This document shows positions 15,992 to 23,633 of a stretch of DNA of 28,264 nt, piece after piece. The stretch comes from JAJZMA01 sp021850405 (GTDB lineage: Bacteria > Chloroflexota > Dormibacteria > Aeolococcales > Aeolococcaceae), in contig DAHXLU010000117.1 in assembly GCA_027365835.1 (NCBI GenBank), positions 1 through 28,264 on the forward strand, read 5' to 3'. The position numbers and the translations under genes are program-made. Below the pieces are notes generated by a model. That model had not been told where the DNA came from. It did no database searches and worked only from the letters and a program-made list of their open reading frames with translations. Every line of letters begins with the position of its first letter. Position 1 is the stretch's first letter.

Positions 15992-17525
15992 GACAGTGAC
16001 TGTTGGAGACAAGACCGTGCGGTCGCTCGACATGCCTGTCTCTCCTGAGGCTGTGGACGCCCCATCTACTGCTCTGGAGCGCGCTGCTCCGTTCCGGATG
16101 GAGTATGCCTCTGCACCTGAGTCGACCTCGATTATCTCCATCGCGCCGCAGTACGGACTGTTTATCAACGGTGTCATGACCGATGGTGCCTCAGCCAGAA
16201 GACCGGTAGTTAATCCGGCAACCGAAGAGGTGCTGTGCCATACCACCGATGCAACATCTGCTGACGTGGAAAAGGCGGTCGCGGCGGCTGAGAGCGCGTT
16301 TGGGAAGTGGCGCCGCCTGGCACCGTCTGAGCGGGCAAAGTACATATTCCGGCTGGCGCGGATCCTGCAGGAGCGTTCCCGGGAGTTTGCAGTTCTGGAG
16401 ACAGTCAATGGGGGCAAGCCGATCCGCGAATCGCGGGATGTGGACATCCCGCTTTCGGCGGCGCACTTTTTCTACTACGCGGGGTGGGCAGACAAACTGG
16501 AATGGGCGTTTCCCAATCGTCGGGTAGAGCCGGTTGGGGTAGTGGGGCAGATAATCCCCTGGAACTTTCCCCTCATGATGCTGGCATGGAAGATTGCTCC
16601 AGCCCTTGCAGCAGGCAACACCGTAGTGCTTAAACCTGCAGAGACCACTCCGCTTACGGCACTTCTGTTTGCAGAAGTTTGTCAGCAGGCTGGCCTTCCA
16701 GATGGCGTGGTCAATATCCTGACTGGTGCAGGAGAGACGGGCCGCGCCATTGTCGAGCATCCAGAAATACGGAAAATTGCATTCACCGGGTCTACCGAAG
16801 TGGGCAAGGGCATTGCCCGTGCGCTCGCAGGGTCGGATAGACGGCTGACCCTGGAACTCGGGGGCAAGGCCGCCAACATTGTCTTTGCGGACGCCCCGCT
16901 GGACCAGGCAGTAGAAGGGGTTATCAACGGAATCTATTTCAACCAGGGGCATGTCTGCTGTGCCGGCAGCAGGTTGCTGCTCCAGGAATCGGTCGCAGAG
17001 AATTTTCTGGGAAGACTGCGGCGGCGGATGGAGATGCTGCGGGTTGGGGATCCGCTCGACAAGAACACTGATGTGGGGGCGATCAACTCGAAGGTCCAGC
17101 TGGAGCGGATAGAGGAGCTGGTCGAAGCGGGCAGGGCAGAGGGTGCAGAACTGTTTCAGCCAGTCTGCCCGTTACCGGGGAAGGGGTACTGGTTTGCACC
17201 GTCCCTCTTTACTGGGGTTAGCACTTCCCACCGGATTGCCAGGGAAGAGATTTTTGGGCCGGTGCTCTCGGTTCTTACCTTTCGGACCCCTGCTGATGCG
17301 GTGGCAAAGGCCAATAATACTGCCTATGGGCTCAGTGCAGGTGTCTGGACGGACAAGGGTTCCCGTGTCCTCTGGATGGCCCAGCGGCTGCGTGCCGGTG
17401 TGGTGTGGGCCAACACATACAACAAGTTTGATCCCGCCTCCCCGTTTGGTGGTTACCGTGAGTCAGGCTATGGGCGAGAGGGCGGGTGGCATGGTCTGTT
17501 GCCCTACGTGGAGCTTTCAGACTGA
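15969..17525 (+). CDS. NAD(P)-dependent aldehyde dehydrogenase
   Basis: A 518-residue full-length aldehyde dehydrogenase with an extra N-terminal region of about 60 residues before the family start (YGLFINGVM). Motifs: IIPWNFPLMMLAWK (195-208), the cofactor-binding lysine in LKPAETTP (K222), FTGSTEVGK (272-280), the general base E297 in LELGGK, and the catalytic cysteine C330 in NQGHVCCAGSR. His stands where Gln is usual in that last motif. EEIFGPV and FGGYRESGYGREGG close the domain. In this operon it most likely oxidises acetaldehyde made by DeoC, giving acetate. That substrate is inferred from context, not visible in the sequence. It overlaps deoC by 23 bases and the next gene by one base (TGATG). 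Confidence 0.92.
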   Translation: MSTTARRETVTVGDKTVRSLDMPVSPEAVDAPSTALERAAPFRMEYASAPESTSIISIAPQYGLFINGVMTDGASARRPVVNPATEEVLCHTTDATSADVEKAVAAAESAFGKWRRLAPSERAKYIFRLARILQERSREFAVLETVNGGKPIRESRDVDIPLSAAHFFYYAGWADKLEWAFPNRRVEPVGVVGQIIPWNFPLMMLAWKIAPALAAGNTVVLKPAETTPLTALLFAEVCQQAGLPDGVVNILTGAGETGRAIVEHPEIRKIAFTGSTEVGKGIARALAGSDRRLTLELGGKAANIVFADAPLDQAVEGVINGIYFNQGHVCCAGSRLLLQESVAENFLGRLRRRMEMLRVGDPLDKNTDVGAINSKVQLERIEELVEAGRAEGAELFQPVCPLPGKGYWFAPSLFTGVSTSHRIAREEIFGPVLSVLTFRTPADAVAKANNTAYGLSAGVWTDKGSRVLWMAQRLRAGVVWANTYNKFDPASPFGGYRESGYGREGGWHGLLPYVELSD

Positions 17526-18349
17526 TGGCGACCAAGGTTGCAAAAACCTACAAGCTTTACATTAATGGGGCCTTTGTGCGCTCCGAGTCGGGACGCTCCC
17601 GCGCGATTGCGCATCCAAAGCTCAAGGATACGAACATACCAGCTGGCTCGCGCAAGGATTTCCGCGATGCTGTGCGGGCTGCGCGAACGGCCTGGCCCGG
17701 CTGGGCCTCAAAGACAGCGTACAATCGCGGCCAGGTCGTCTACCGGACGGCTGAGGTGCTCGAGTCGAGGAGAGCGGAGTTTATGGATCTGCTCGGTGGC
17801 GGCAGGGCTGCCGCAGCTGAGGTGACTGACTCCGTGGCTCTGCTGGTCTGGTACGCAGGTATATGCGACAAGATAACCCAGGTCGCAGGTAGTGTGAACC
17901 AGGTTGCGGGCCCTTATCTCAGTGTCAGCATTCCTGAATCTACGGGTGTCGTGACGGTTTTTGCGCCAGATACGCCAGGTCTCTATGGTCTTGTCCAGCA
18001 TGCGGCTGCAGCGCTGGCAGGAGGCAACCCAGTTGTGGCAGTCACCTCTGAACTGCTGCCCATTGTGGGTCTGGCATTCGCCGAGGTGATTGCGACCAGT
18101 GACGTTTCTGCTGGGGTATTCAACATCATCTCTGCCAGTCGGCAGGAACTGCTCTCCTGGGTTGCGACGCATCGCGATGTAAACGCAATAGATGTTTCTG
18201 GCTGTACAGATGAACAGCGCAAGCTTGTTGAAGATAAAGCTGCTGAATCGGTGGTTCGCGTTGTGAACTGGCAGGGCAGAGAGCCATCCCCATACCTGGT
18301 TTCCTCTTTTATGGAAGTAAAGACTACCTGGCACCCAGTCGGAGTTTGA
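17525..18349 (+). CDS. Half-length aldehyde dehydrogenase-like protein lacking the catalytic domain
   Basis: A 274-residue protein that aligns with the N-terminal cofactor-binding half of aldehyde dehydrogenases: YKLYINGAFVRSESGR, AVRAARTAWPGWASKTAYNRGQV, then a degraded core. The PWNFP position reads APDTPG and the cofactor lysine position reads VTSEL, so the key lysine is lost. FNIISASRQ replaces the usual VNILTG region. The frame ends near the place where the catalytic Cys domain would begin. The frame is clean and coupled to the full-length enzyme by a one-base TGATG overlap, which argues against a decaying pseudogene. From memory, short second aldehyde dehydrogenases occur beside deoC in some actinobacteria, so it may be a partner or regulatory subunit. 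That role is inferred. Confidence 0.85.
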   Translation: MATKVAKTYKLYINGAFVRSESGRSRAIAHPKLKDTNIPAGSRKDFRDAVRAARTAWPGWASKTAYNRGQVVYRTAEVLESRRAEFMDLLGGGRAAAAEVTDSVALLVWYAGICDKITQVAGSVNQVAGPYLSVSIPESTGVVTVFAPDTPGLYGLVQHAAAALAGGNPVVAVTSELLPIVGLAFAEVIATSDVSAGVFNIISASRQELLSWVATHRDVNAIDVSGCTDEQRKLVEDKAAESVVRVVNWQGREPSPYLVSSFMEVKTTWHPVGV

Positions 18350-18373
18350 GTCGCAACAGGGGCGAGGTTCGTT

Positions 18374-18393
18374 CTGCCGCAGGCAGCTTTTTC
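18374..18393 (+). terminator. Intrinsic terminator of the deoC operon
   Basis: CTGCC (18374-18378) and GGCAG (18382-18386) form a short stem around a GCA loop, followed by CTTTTTCCC. It lies 25 bases after the stop of the last operon gene. The stem is only five pairs, so termination may be partial. Confidence 0.55.
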
Positions 18394-18630
18394 CCAATGG
18401 CTACAATGGCCGCACCTTCCCGTCGTGCGAACGCATAATTGGGCGTATTCTGGTTCCAGGCTCGTGCCCGACAGCCCCTTGTCCTCCGAGGCTGCTTTGC
18501 TGACGGCACATTCTTCAATTTCCTGGTCATAGTCTTGTCAGATGTAGATGCTCCAGCGCGACCCGCGCAAACCGCCCCTCTCCCCTTGTGGTTGCGGTTA
18601 TGCGGTTAATTCTGCCGCAGGAGCAGGCAT

Positions 18631-19554
18631 TCAGAGCTGGGTGCGCAGGCCCTCACGGTGGGACCGGATCTTGTCGACCATCTCCTGGATTCCCCCAGTC
18701 TGGGTGAGGCGAATTACAAGCGGTTCTTTGGGGGATGCAGGCTGCTGCACCAGCCTGACAGTGAAGATGCCCGCTGCAATCCACTCCATCTCAGTCCAGA
18801 ACCTTGACGCTGGGCGGCTGAGCGGGTGCACACAGAGCGCGCTGCAACCCCCCGAAACGGTCAGGATCGCCGTCATGGTATTACTGTCCAGGTCTTTCGG
18901 GTTTGCAATCTTTCTAGCAATGCTGGGCGATTCACTGAAGGACTGGGGGAGCAGGTGGAGGACGCTGCCTGCCTCCAGGTTAAGCTGGTCCTTCCCGGAT
19001 GTGGCCAGCCGCAGTCCCCGGTAGAGTGGCGGAGCGGCTGGCGGAGATGCTCCCAGAGCTGTGAGCAGGCTTGCAGCCATCCGGTGGTAGCCGAGCCCCC
19101 ACTTTTGCAGTTTCCTCGTGTCCTGGGACAGGGCTGCCTCCAGGCAGGATCTCAGAGCATAAGCATTGGTTTGCCAGGAATTTATAGCGGCACAGAAATA
19201 TATGAATTCCTGTGAGTGTCGATGCTGGTCCATGATCCGCTCAAAGGCAGCCAGGTCTGCGTTTCTGGTCTTGCCACGCGCATTTGTAAGCTCTTCTGCC
19301 CATGGCGCGGCAACCCATACATCGAGGGAAAGCAAGTGCTCCAGGGCTATGCGGTCCGCAATCCTGGTGGTGACTGCGGACAGCTGTGGGAGCGTCAGCG
19401 CCTGGGCAAGGCCCTTGGCCGCTTCAGGCTGACGCTCCCAGACCCGCGAGGCGCAGAAGGAGAGGAACGAAACTACCCTGGCAGCGCTTATGGCATCAGG
19501 CCCAGGGGCCTGGGGCGTTACCTCTCCCTCCGGCCCTGAGGGCAGTTCAGGCAT
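18631..19554 (-). CDS. Putative ADP-ribosyltransferase-fold protein of unknown family
   Basis: A 307-residue soluble protein I cannot assign to a named family. The N-terminal 170 residues look helical. The C-terminal part has the order and spacing of R-S-E class ADP-ribosyltransferases: R179 in PLYRGL, then LEAGSVLHL and the serine strand PQSFSESPSIARKIA (S205/S207/S209). A hydrophobic strand TAILTVSG follows, then SRPASRFWTEMEWIAAGIFTV with E255-M-E257 in the place of the catalytic Glu motif (often ExE). Enzymes of this class move ADP-ribose from NAD to a protein, or are inactive relatives. There is no signal peptide. ATG 19554 overlaps the stop of a short leader ORF that has the only good ribosome site. 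A Nudix hydrolase gene lies 376 bases upstream on the same strand. The fold call rests on pattern only. Confidence 0.6.
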   Translation of the reverse strand: MPELPSGPEGEVTPQAPGPDAISAARVVSFLSFCASRVWERQPEAAKGLAQALTLPQLSAVTTRIADRIALEHLLSLDVWVAAPWAEELTNARGKTRNADLAAFERIMDQHRHSQEFIYFCAAINSWQTNAYALRSCLEAALSQDTRKLQKWGLGYHRMAASLLTALGASPPAAPPLYRGLRLATSGKDQLNLEAGSVLHLLPQSFSESPSIARKIANPKDLDSNTMTAILTVSGGCSALCVHPLSRPASRFWTEMEWIAAGIFTVRLVQQPASPKEPLVIRLTQTGGIQEMVDKIRSHREGLRTQL

Positions 19555-19576
19555 CGCTGTGGGCGGGCTCTGGCAT
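19547..19576 (-). CDS. Nine-codon leader ORF overlapping the start of the ART-like gene
   Basis: On the minus strand AAGGAG (19586-19591) stands nine bases before an ATG at 19576, opening MPEPAHSDA and a TGA at 19549-19547. That TGA lies inside the first codons of the downstream gene (ATGCCTGA), whose own ATG lacks a ribosome site. Translation of the long gene may therefore depend on the leader. A single-base frameshift in the sequence, joining both frames, is the main alternative. Confidence 0.45.
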   Translation of the reverse strand: MPEPAHSDA

Positions 19577-19930
19577 GCTGGCCTACTCCTTCAAGAAGCG
19601 CTCGGGCTGCAGTGTCTTGCGCCTAAATCATCCTGCTGGCTCATAGGTATAGCACCTGAGACGGCTGGCATAAGGCGTGTTACTGTGCCGTTGCGACCCT
19701 GCAATTTTTATCCCCTCCTCTCCTGCCAGGGACGCGAAACGATCCCGCGACAGTAGGACGATAGAGGGAGTTGCCAGTGTGGTAGAGAAGAAGCCGGGAG
19801 TGCGCACGCGCGGTGGAGCGGACAGATGCTGCCCTGCCGGCTCCTTGCCCGGCACTGGTCCGCAGACCCGGGTGGCTGCATGGGGAGGTGGCACGTTTGG
19901 CCCCTCTTTCCCACTGGAACAGTACAGTCA
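19555..19930. other. Intergenic region between the Nudix gene and the ART-like gene
   Basis: These 376 bases hold the leader ORF described separately, an A/T-rich patch near 19706-19716 and, at 19636-19655, a motif shared with the region upstream of the DUF4349 gene. Minus-strand transcription of the ART-like gene should start here. No other coding frame looks real. Confidence 0.5.
19636..19655 (-). promoter_or_regulatory. Motif CTGGCTCATA..GGTATA shared with 11267-11286
   Basis: The plus-strand form is CTGGCTCATAGGTATAGCAC here and CTGGCTCATACGGGTATAAC at 11267-11286, alike apart from a two-base insertion and one substitution. Both lie 60-100 bases upstream of minus-strand starts. On the minus strand they read TATACC followed by TATGAG, possibly a -10 region or a binding site. 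Confidence 0.3.
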
Positions 19931-20413
19931 TCACCTGGCTGCCGTCAGCTCCAGGGGGGTTGCGGGTGGCCCACTGGCGAGCAGCTCTGCTACCAGCTCT
20001 GCCAGGTTGTCAGGTGAGAGGTTTGGCCGGATGGGTTCGAGCTCTTCCAGATTCCACCATTTCAGCTCTGCCAGAACCCTGGCCTCCTCAGTTTCCAGGG
20101 AGGTGAAAGCAACCTTGCTTTTCTGGGTAGTGGCAAGGAAGATCTCTTCATGTTGCATAAACCGGGTCTCCCGGTATCCCACTATCACCGAGCGCCTCCA
20201 GATACAGCAAGCAAACTGGGCGTCTGATATGCCGGTCTCCTCCAGAAGTTCTCTCCGCGCTGCCTCCAGTGCAGACTCCCCTGTACGTATTCCACCACCA
20301 GGCAGTATCCACCAGCAGGTGTTTGCATCCAGCTGCATCCGCACCAGCAGCAACTGCTGTTCTTGGTTTAGCAGCAGTACGCGCGCTGCCCGTCGCTCTC
20401 CTGGAATGGTCAC
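19931..20413 (-). CDS. Nudix hydrolase
   Basis: A 160-residue Nudix hydrolase with an intact box at residues 39-62: a G with five residues to E, seven to RELLEETG and I, so all metal ligands are present. The family hydrolyses nucleoside diphosphates linked to another moiety (sugar nucleotides, ADP-ribose, mutagenic dNTPs), and the substrate cannot be told from the box. The fold begins RAARVLLLNQEQQLLLVRM and the WWILPGGG strand is typical. The start is GTG 20413, forming a GTGA overlap with the stop of the upstream peptidase gene, so it is the last gene of a four-gene operon. The C-terminal tail (PPATPLELTAAR) is hydrophilic. Confidence 0.88.
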   Translation of the reverse strand: MTIPGERRAARVLLLNQEQQLLLVRMQLDANTCWWILPGGGIRTGESALEAARRELLEETGISDAQFACCIWRRSVIVGYRETRFMQHEEIFLATTQKSKVAFTSLETEEARVLAELKWWNLEELEPIRPNLSPDNLAELVAELLASGPPATPLELTAAR

Positions 20414-22473
20414 GTGCGCCGGTCCCCCGTTTTCAGGTGGGACGAGCAGCTCATCTGTAGTGCGTGCTCATCTGTGAGCGGGATGCCCATCACCATCTCA
20501 TAAAAGGTCAGTTCGGCCATGAGCGCACTGGCAATGGCACCAGATGATCTGAAACCGTGCCCTTCGCCAGGAAACTCGATATAGGCATGAGGAACCTGGT
20601 TTTCCTGAAGTGCAGCAGCGAGCCTCCTTGACTGGGAAGGGGGAACAACATGGTCGTCCGTTCCCTGCAGCAGCAGCACTGGTCGTTTGATCTCCCTTGC
20701 ATGGTGAAGGGGAGAGCGGGCGAGGTAAGTGTCAGCGGCATCTGGCAGCGGTCCGATCAGGCTATCCATATAATGCGATTCAAACTTGTGGGTGTCTGTT
20801 GCAAGCATCATGGGATCGGCAACGCCGTAGTAACTGGTTCCGGCAGTGAAGGTGGAGCCAAACGCCATCTCGCATAGCACTGTGTATCCTCCGGCGCTAC
20901 CGCCCGAAATAAAGAGTGCTCCCGGGTCAGCAACCCCCTCTTCAACCAGTGCTGTAGCGGAGACCGCTGCATCTTCTACGTCGGCAATCCCCCATCGGCC
21001 TGCGAGGCTGCGGCGGAAGGCAGAGCCGTACCCGCTGCTCCCATGGTAGTTGAGATCCAGGATGGCAAAGCCCCTTTGCGTGAAGAACTCGAACTTCGCC
21101 TGCAGGACAGGTTCGGCACACCCGGTTGGGCCACCATGGATATGAACGATCAGGGGAGAGGGAGTGTTCTTCTGTCCGGTCCGGTCTGCCTCGTTTGGCC
21201 GGTAAAGGAATCCGTGGACCGGACCTGTGCCTTTCGTTGCGAACGGCTCCGGGATGGCAACGCTGCGTGGTGCCAGGCTAGCGTTGCTGCTGTTGCTGGA
21301 AGACAGTCCGGAGGTTTGCCAGATGGTTTTTCTGCCTTCCCTGCCTTCGCCGCTTATGCTGTTTCCTGAAAGCTGGCGGGCAGTGCCATCTGGGGACACC
21401 ATGATGATGCACTGGGCAATCTTTGGTCCGGCAGCATCCATGACTGCAGAGCTCCCGAAGGGCGCTATCGAACTGGCAAGACTGGTATAGGGCAGCTCCA
21501 GTATGCGGCCGTCTCGCCCCCGGGGAGCTGTCAGGAGCAGACTCCAGATCCCCAGCCTGCAGAATGCCGCCCACATCAGATCACCCTGGCCAAGGCAGTA
21601 CTGGGATGAACCCAGCGTCCATGGAGGGCGGGCAAACTCGGCATCCCGGCCAACCTCGCCTGCGAGCTTTGTATGGATGCCAGTTGCCAGGTCGAACCGG
21701 TACAGGTTCCAGAAACCGCTCCGGTCAGAGACATAGAGCAAAGCGCCGCCATCTTGCGTAAAAAGCGGCTGCAGGATCGATTCGGGGTTGCTGGACGCGT
21801 CCGTAGTGCCTGCCACTTTGCGGCGGCTCTCTATTTCCCCCTGGCTGTTGAGTTGTGCCAGATGCAGACTGGTTGAATCCCAGGGCATGCAGGGATGAGA
21901 CCAGGAGATCCATGCGAGCATCGAGCCACCAGGGTCCAGCCGTGGCGATGCATAGAAATCTGAACCTTCGGCAAGAGTTTCAATGCGCCCCGAATCGGGC
22001 TCGATCGCCACAAGGGTGGTGGTGAGATCTGCTGGCCTGTCTCCGGTGCGCATCTCTCTCACAGCAATCAACCGGCTGCGCAAGGGGTCCCAGAGGAGGT
22101 CTCCCAGAAAGCCGCAGGAGGTACCATCGGCAACCTTCTCTACCCTGGTGGCGCTGCCGTCAGCAATCTGCCAGCGGTAGAGGCTGCTGGTCTCCCCATC
22201 TACTGCATATGCCGTTCCCTCCGCGACCAGGTAAGGCTTGCCACCGTACTCATTCACCCTGGACCGGATGGACAGGGTGGCAGGGCTTACATCCTGCGTC
22301 CCAGCTGAGCTGCTCCACTGCACAAGGATTGAGCGACCCTCCAGATGGGGGCGGGATTCCAGCCAGTAGACGCAGCTGCCGTCGGTGGTGAGGTCGCTAA
22401 GCCGCGCCGACGCTGCCGCGGCTTTCTGCGCCGTGATGGGCTGCACTGGCAGCTCCTGGGAGCTGGCAGTCAC
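20410..22473 (-). CDS. S9 family prolyl oligopeptidase-like serine peptidase
   Basis: A 687-residue peptidase with a beta-propeller N-terminal two-thirds (repeated blades such as VNEYGGKPYLVAEG, YWLESRP, LLYVSDRSGFWNLYRFD) and an alpha/beta-hydrolase C-terminus. The catalytic triad is visible: S526 in GGSAGGY, D607 in GTDDHVVP and H639 in GEGHGF; IHGGPTG forms the oxyanion side. Family S9C enzymes cleave short peptides or acylated residues in the cytosol. GTG 22473 is chosen because it overlaps the stop of the small membrane protein (GTGA), and the longer frame upstream lacks family similarity. There is no signal peptide. Its partners are a PIG-L deacetylase and a Nudix hydrolase, which suggests processing of a small acylated or peptide-linked metabolite. 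Confidence 0.88.
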   Translation of the reverse strand: MTASSQELPVQPITAQKAAAASARLSDLTTDGSCVYWLESRPHLEGRSILVQWSSSAGTQDVSPATLSIRSRVNEYGGKPYLVAEGTAYAVDGETSSLYRWQIADGSATRVEKVADGTSCGFLGDLLWDPLRSRLIAVREMRTGDRPADLTTTLVAIEPDSGRIETLAEGSDFYASPRLDPGGSMLAWISWSHPCMPWDSTSLHLAQLNSQGEIESRRKVAGTTDASSNPESILQPLFTQDGGALLYVSDRSGFWNLYRFDLATGIHTKLAGEVGRDAEFARPPWTLGSSQYCLGQGDLMWAAFCRLGIWSLLLTAPRGRDGRILELPYTSLASSIAPFGSSAVMDAAGPKIAQCIIMVSPDGTARQLSGNSISGEGREGRKTIWQTSGLSSSNSSNASLAPRSVAIPEPFATKGTGPVHGFLYRPNEADRTGQKNTPSPLIVHIHGGPTGCAEPVLQAKFEFFTQRGFAILDLNYHGSSGYGSAFRRSLAGRWGIADVEDAAVSATALVEEGVADPGALFISGGSAGGYTVLCEMAFGSTFTAGTSYYGVADPMMLATDTHKFESHYMDSLIGPLPDAADTYLARSPLHHAREIKRPVLLLQGTDDHVVPPSQSRRLAAALQENQVPHAYIEFPGEGHGFRSSGAIASALMAELTFYEMVMGIPLTDEHALQMSCSSHLKTGDRRT

Positions 22474-22772
22474 AGCGAGCAGACAAGGGCGACTGCCGCC
22501 AGCATCACATTGATGCCAGTTGACGGCTTTGCGATGTTGTGCCTGACGTGGACCGCCAGAAGAGCTGTCTCTGCGATGAGAAGGGCAGCGGCGAGCTGGG
22601 GCGCGGGGCCCCTGGATGCCTTCCAGGCGAATACCCCCCATGTGTTGGTAAGCAGGGCGGTGCCCACGCCACGCCCTGGGTTGGCTACCAGTGCTTCGCG
22701 GCGGCTTACGGCAAACTGCAGGTTGCGGCCCGTACCTGCCAGGCCGGCTATGGTGGCAAGCTCCCGCCTCAT
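22470..22772 (-). CDS. Small membrane protein of unknown function
   Basis: A 100-residue protein with two clear hydrophobic segments (about 58-78 and 86-100, LAAALLIAETALLAVHV and INVMLAAVALVCS) and a weaker one near 36-50. It is basic before the first segment. I recognise no family. Its reality is supported by exact ATGA overlap with the PIG-L gene upstream and GTGA overlap with the peptidase gene downstream, the same pattern as the rest of the operon. It may anchor or shuttle the product of its neighbours. Confidence 0.7.
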   Translation of the reverse strand: MRRELATIAGLAGTGRNLQFAVSRREALVANPGRGVGTALLTNTWGVFAWKASRGPAPQLAAALLIAETALLAVHVRHNIAKPSTGINVMLAAVALVCSL

Positions 22773-23485
22773 CCTGTTTTTACCCGCATGAAGCCCTCAG
22801 CCAGGCGTCCGGCAGGGAGTCCCCCTGTCCTTGCGTGCCGTTCCAGGTTGGGGCGCAGCATGCCCTCAAGCTCAGCTCCTTCCCCCACCTGGCTTTTGTG
22901 CTCGCGGAGCGCCTTTAGCTTCAGTTCAAACGTGTCGGTAACATCTACCCATATGTCTGCATTATTCCAGGCCATTACCCAGACCTCTTCCACCGTGTGC
23001 GGTTCCAGCCCCTCCTCTGTGAGCAGTTCTGGATGGGCAAAGGGATTGCGTGCATCGGGATACACAGCACAGAGTGCGGCCTCTCCTGCTGCCAGATGGT
23101 CAGGGTGGCTTGCAAAGATCCGGCTCCAGTTGCGCTCCGGGGACTGGCATACCACCCTTTTGGGCCGGAGTTGCCGTATCACCCGGGAGATATCCCTGCG
23201 CAGGGCGATATCTACCATCAGGCGGCCATCCGGATAGCCAAGGAAGTGTATGTCTGATACGCCGAGAACTGCTCCGGCAGCCTGCTGTTCAGCCTGCCGG
23301 ATACTCCTCATCAGATCCCTGGGAACAGAGCGGTCGTCTCCTCCGGCGTCGCCGTCTGTGACGATGCAGTAGCTTACCTTGCTGCCTTCCTGGCACCAGG
23401 CAGCCACTGAGCCCCCCGCCCCAAAGTCGACATCGTCAGGGTGGGCAGTCACAACCAGTATGTCGGTCCCAATAGATGTTCCCAT
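22769..23485 (-). CDS. PIG-L family zinc-dependent deacetylase
   Basis: A 238-residue member of the GlcNAc-PI/MshB-Mca-BshB deacetylase family, which removes acetyl groups from N-acetylglucosamine conjugates using zinc. The metal site is present: AHPDD at 14-18 and SHPDH at 126-130. TDGDAGGD near 43-50 and GYPDGRLM near 83-90 complete the family pattern. The substrate is not fixed by sequence; mycothiol- or bacillithiol-type thiol precursors are known examples for the family. GGAGA lies just before ATG 23485. It is the first gene of a four-gene operon with S9 peptidase and Nudix hydrolase. Confidence 0.87.
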   Translation of the reverse strand: MGTSIGTDILVVTAHPDDVDFGAGGSVAAWCQEGSKVSYCIVTDGDAGGDDRSVPRDLMRSIRQAEQQAAGAVLGVSDIHFLGYPDGRLMVDIALRRDISRVIRQLRPKRVVCQSPERNWSRIFASHPDHLAAGEAALCAVYPDARNPFAHPELLTEEGLEPHTVEEVWVMAWNNADIWVDVTDTFELKLKALREHKSQVGEGAELEGMLRPNLERHARTGGLPAGRLAEGFMRVKTG

Positions 23486-23566
23486 GGCTCTCCATTATCG
23501 CAGCACACAATTTTCTGTGCTGGTGGCGCCTTTGGGCGTGGGGACAGGCAGGCATCCTCCTGCTTT

Positions 23567-23604
23567 GGGTGGAGGGGGAGAGTGGAGGGTCGAGGGCGGA
23601 GGGG
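23567..23604 (+). other. Purine tract with five G-runs, possible G-quadruplex
   Basis: Within a 148-base gap the plus strand has G-runs at 23567-23569, 23574-23578, 23587-23589, 23594-23596 and 23601-23604, separated by short purine-rich loops. It lies about 80 bases upstream of the PIG-L gene start, on the non-coding side. A role in transcription is possible but unproven. Confidence 0.4.
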
Positions 23605-23633
23605 TGAAGCGGAGAGTTGGTTCCGTTTGCCCT

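Noticed and set aside
18324..18530. Minus-strand 68-codon frame starting MTRKLKNVPSAKQP
   Set aside because: Basic and protein-like at first sight, but no ribosome site, overlap with the end of the half-length aldehyde dehydrogenase and with the operon terminator, and no recognised family.
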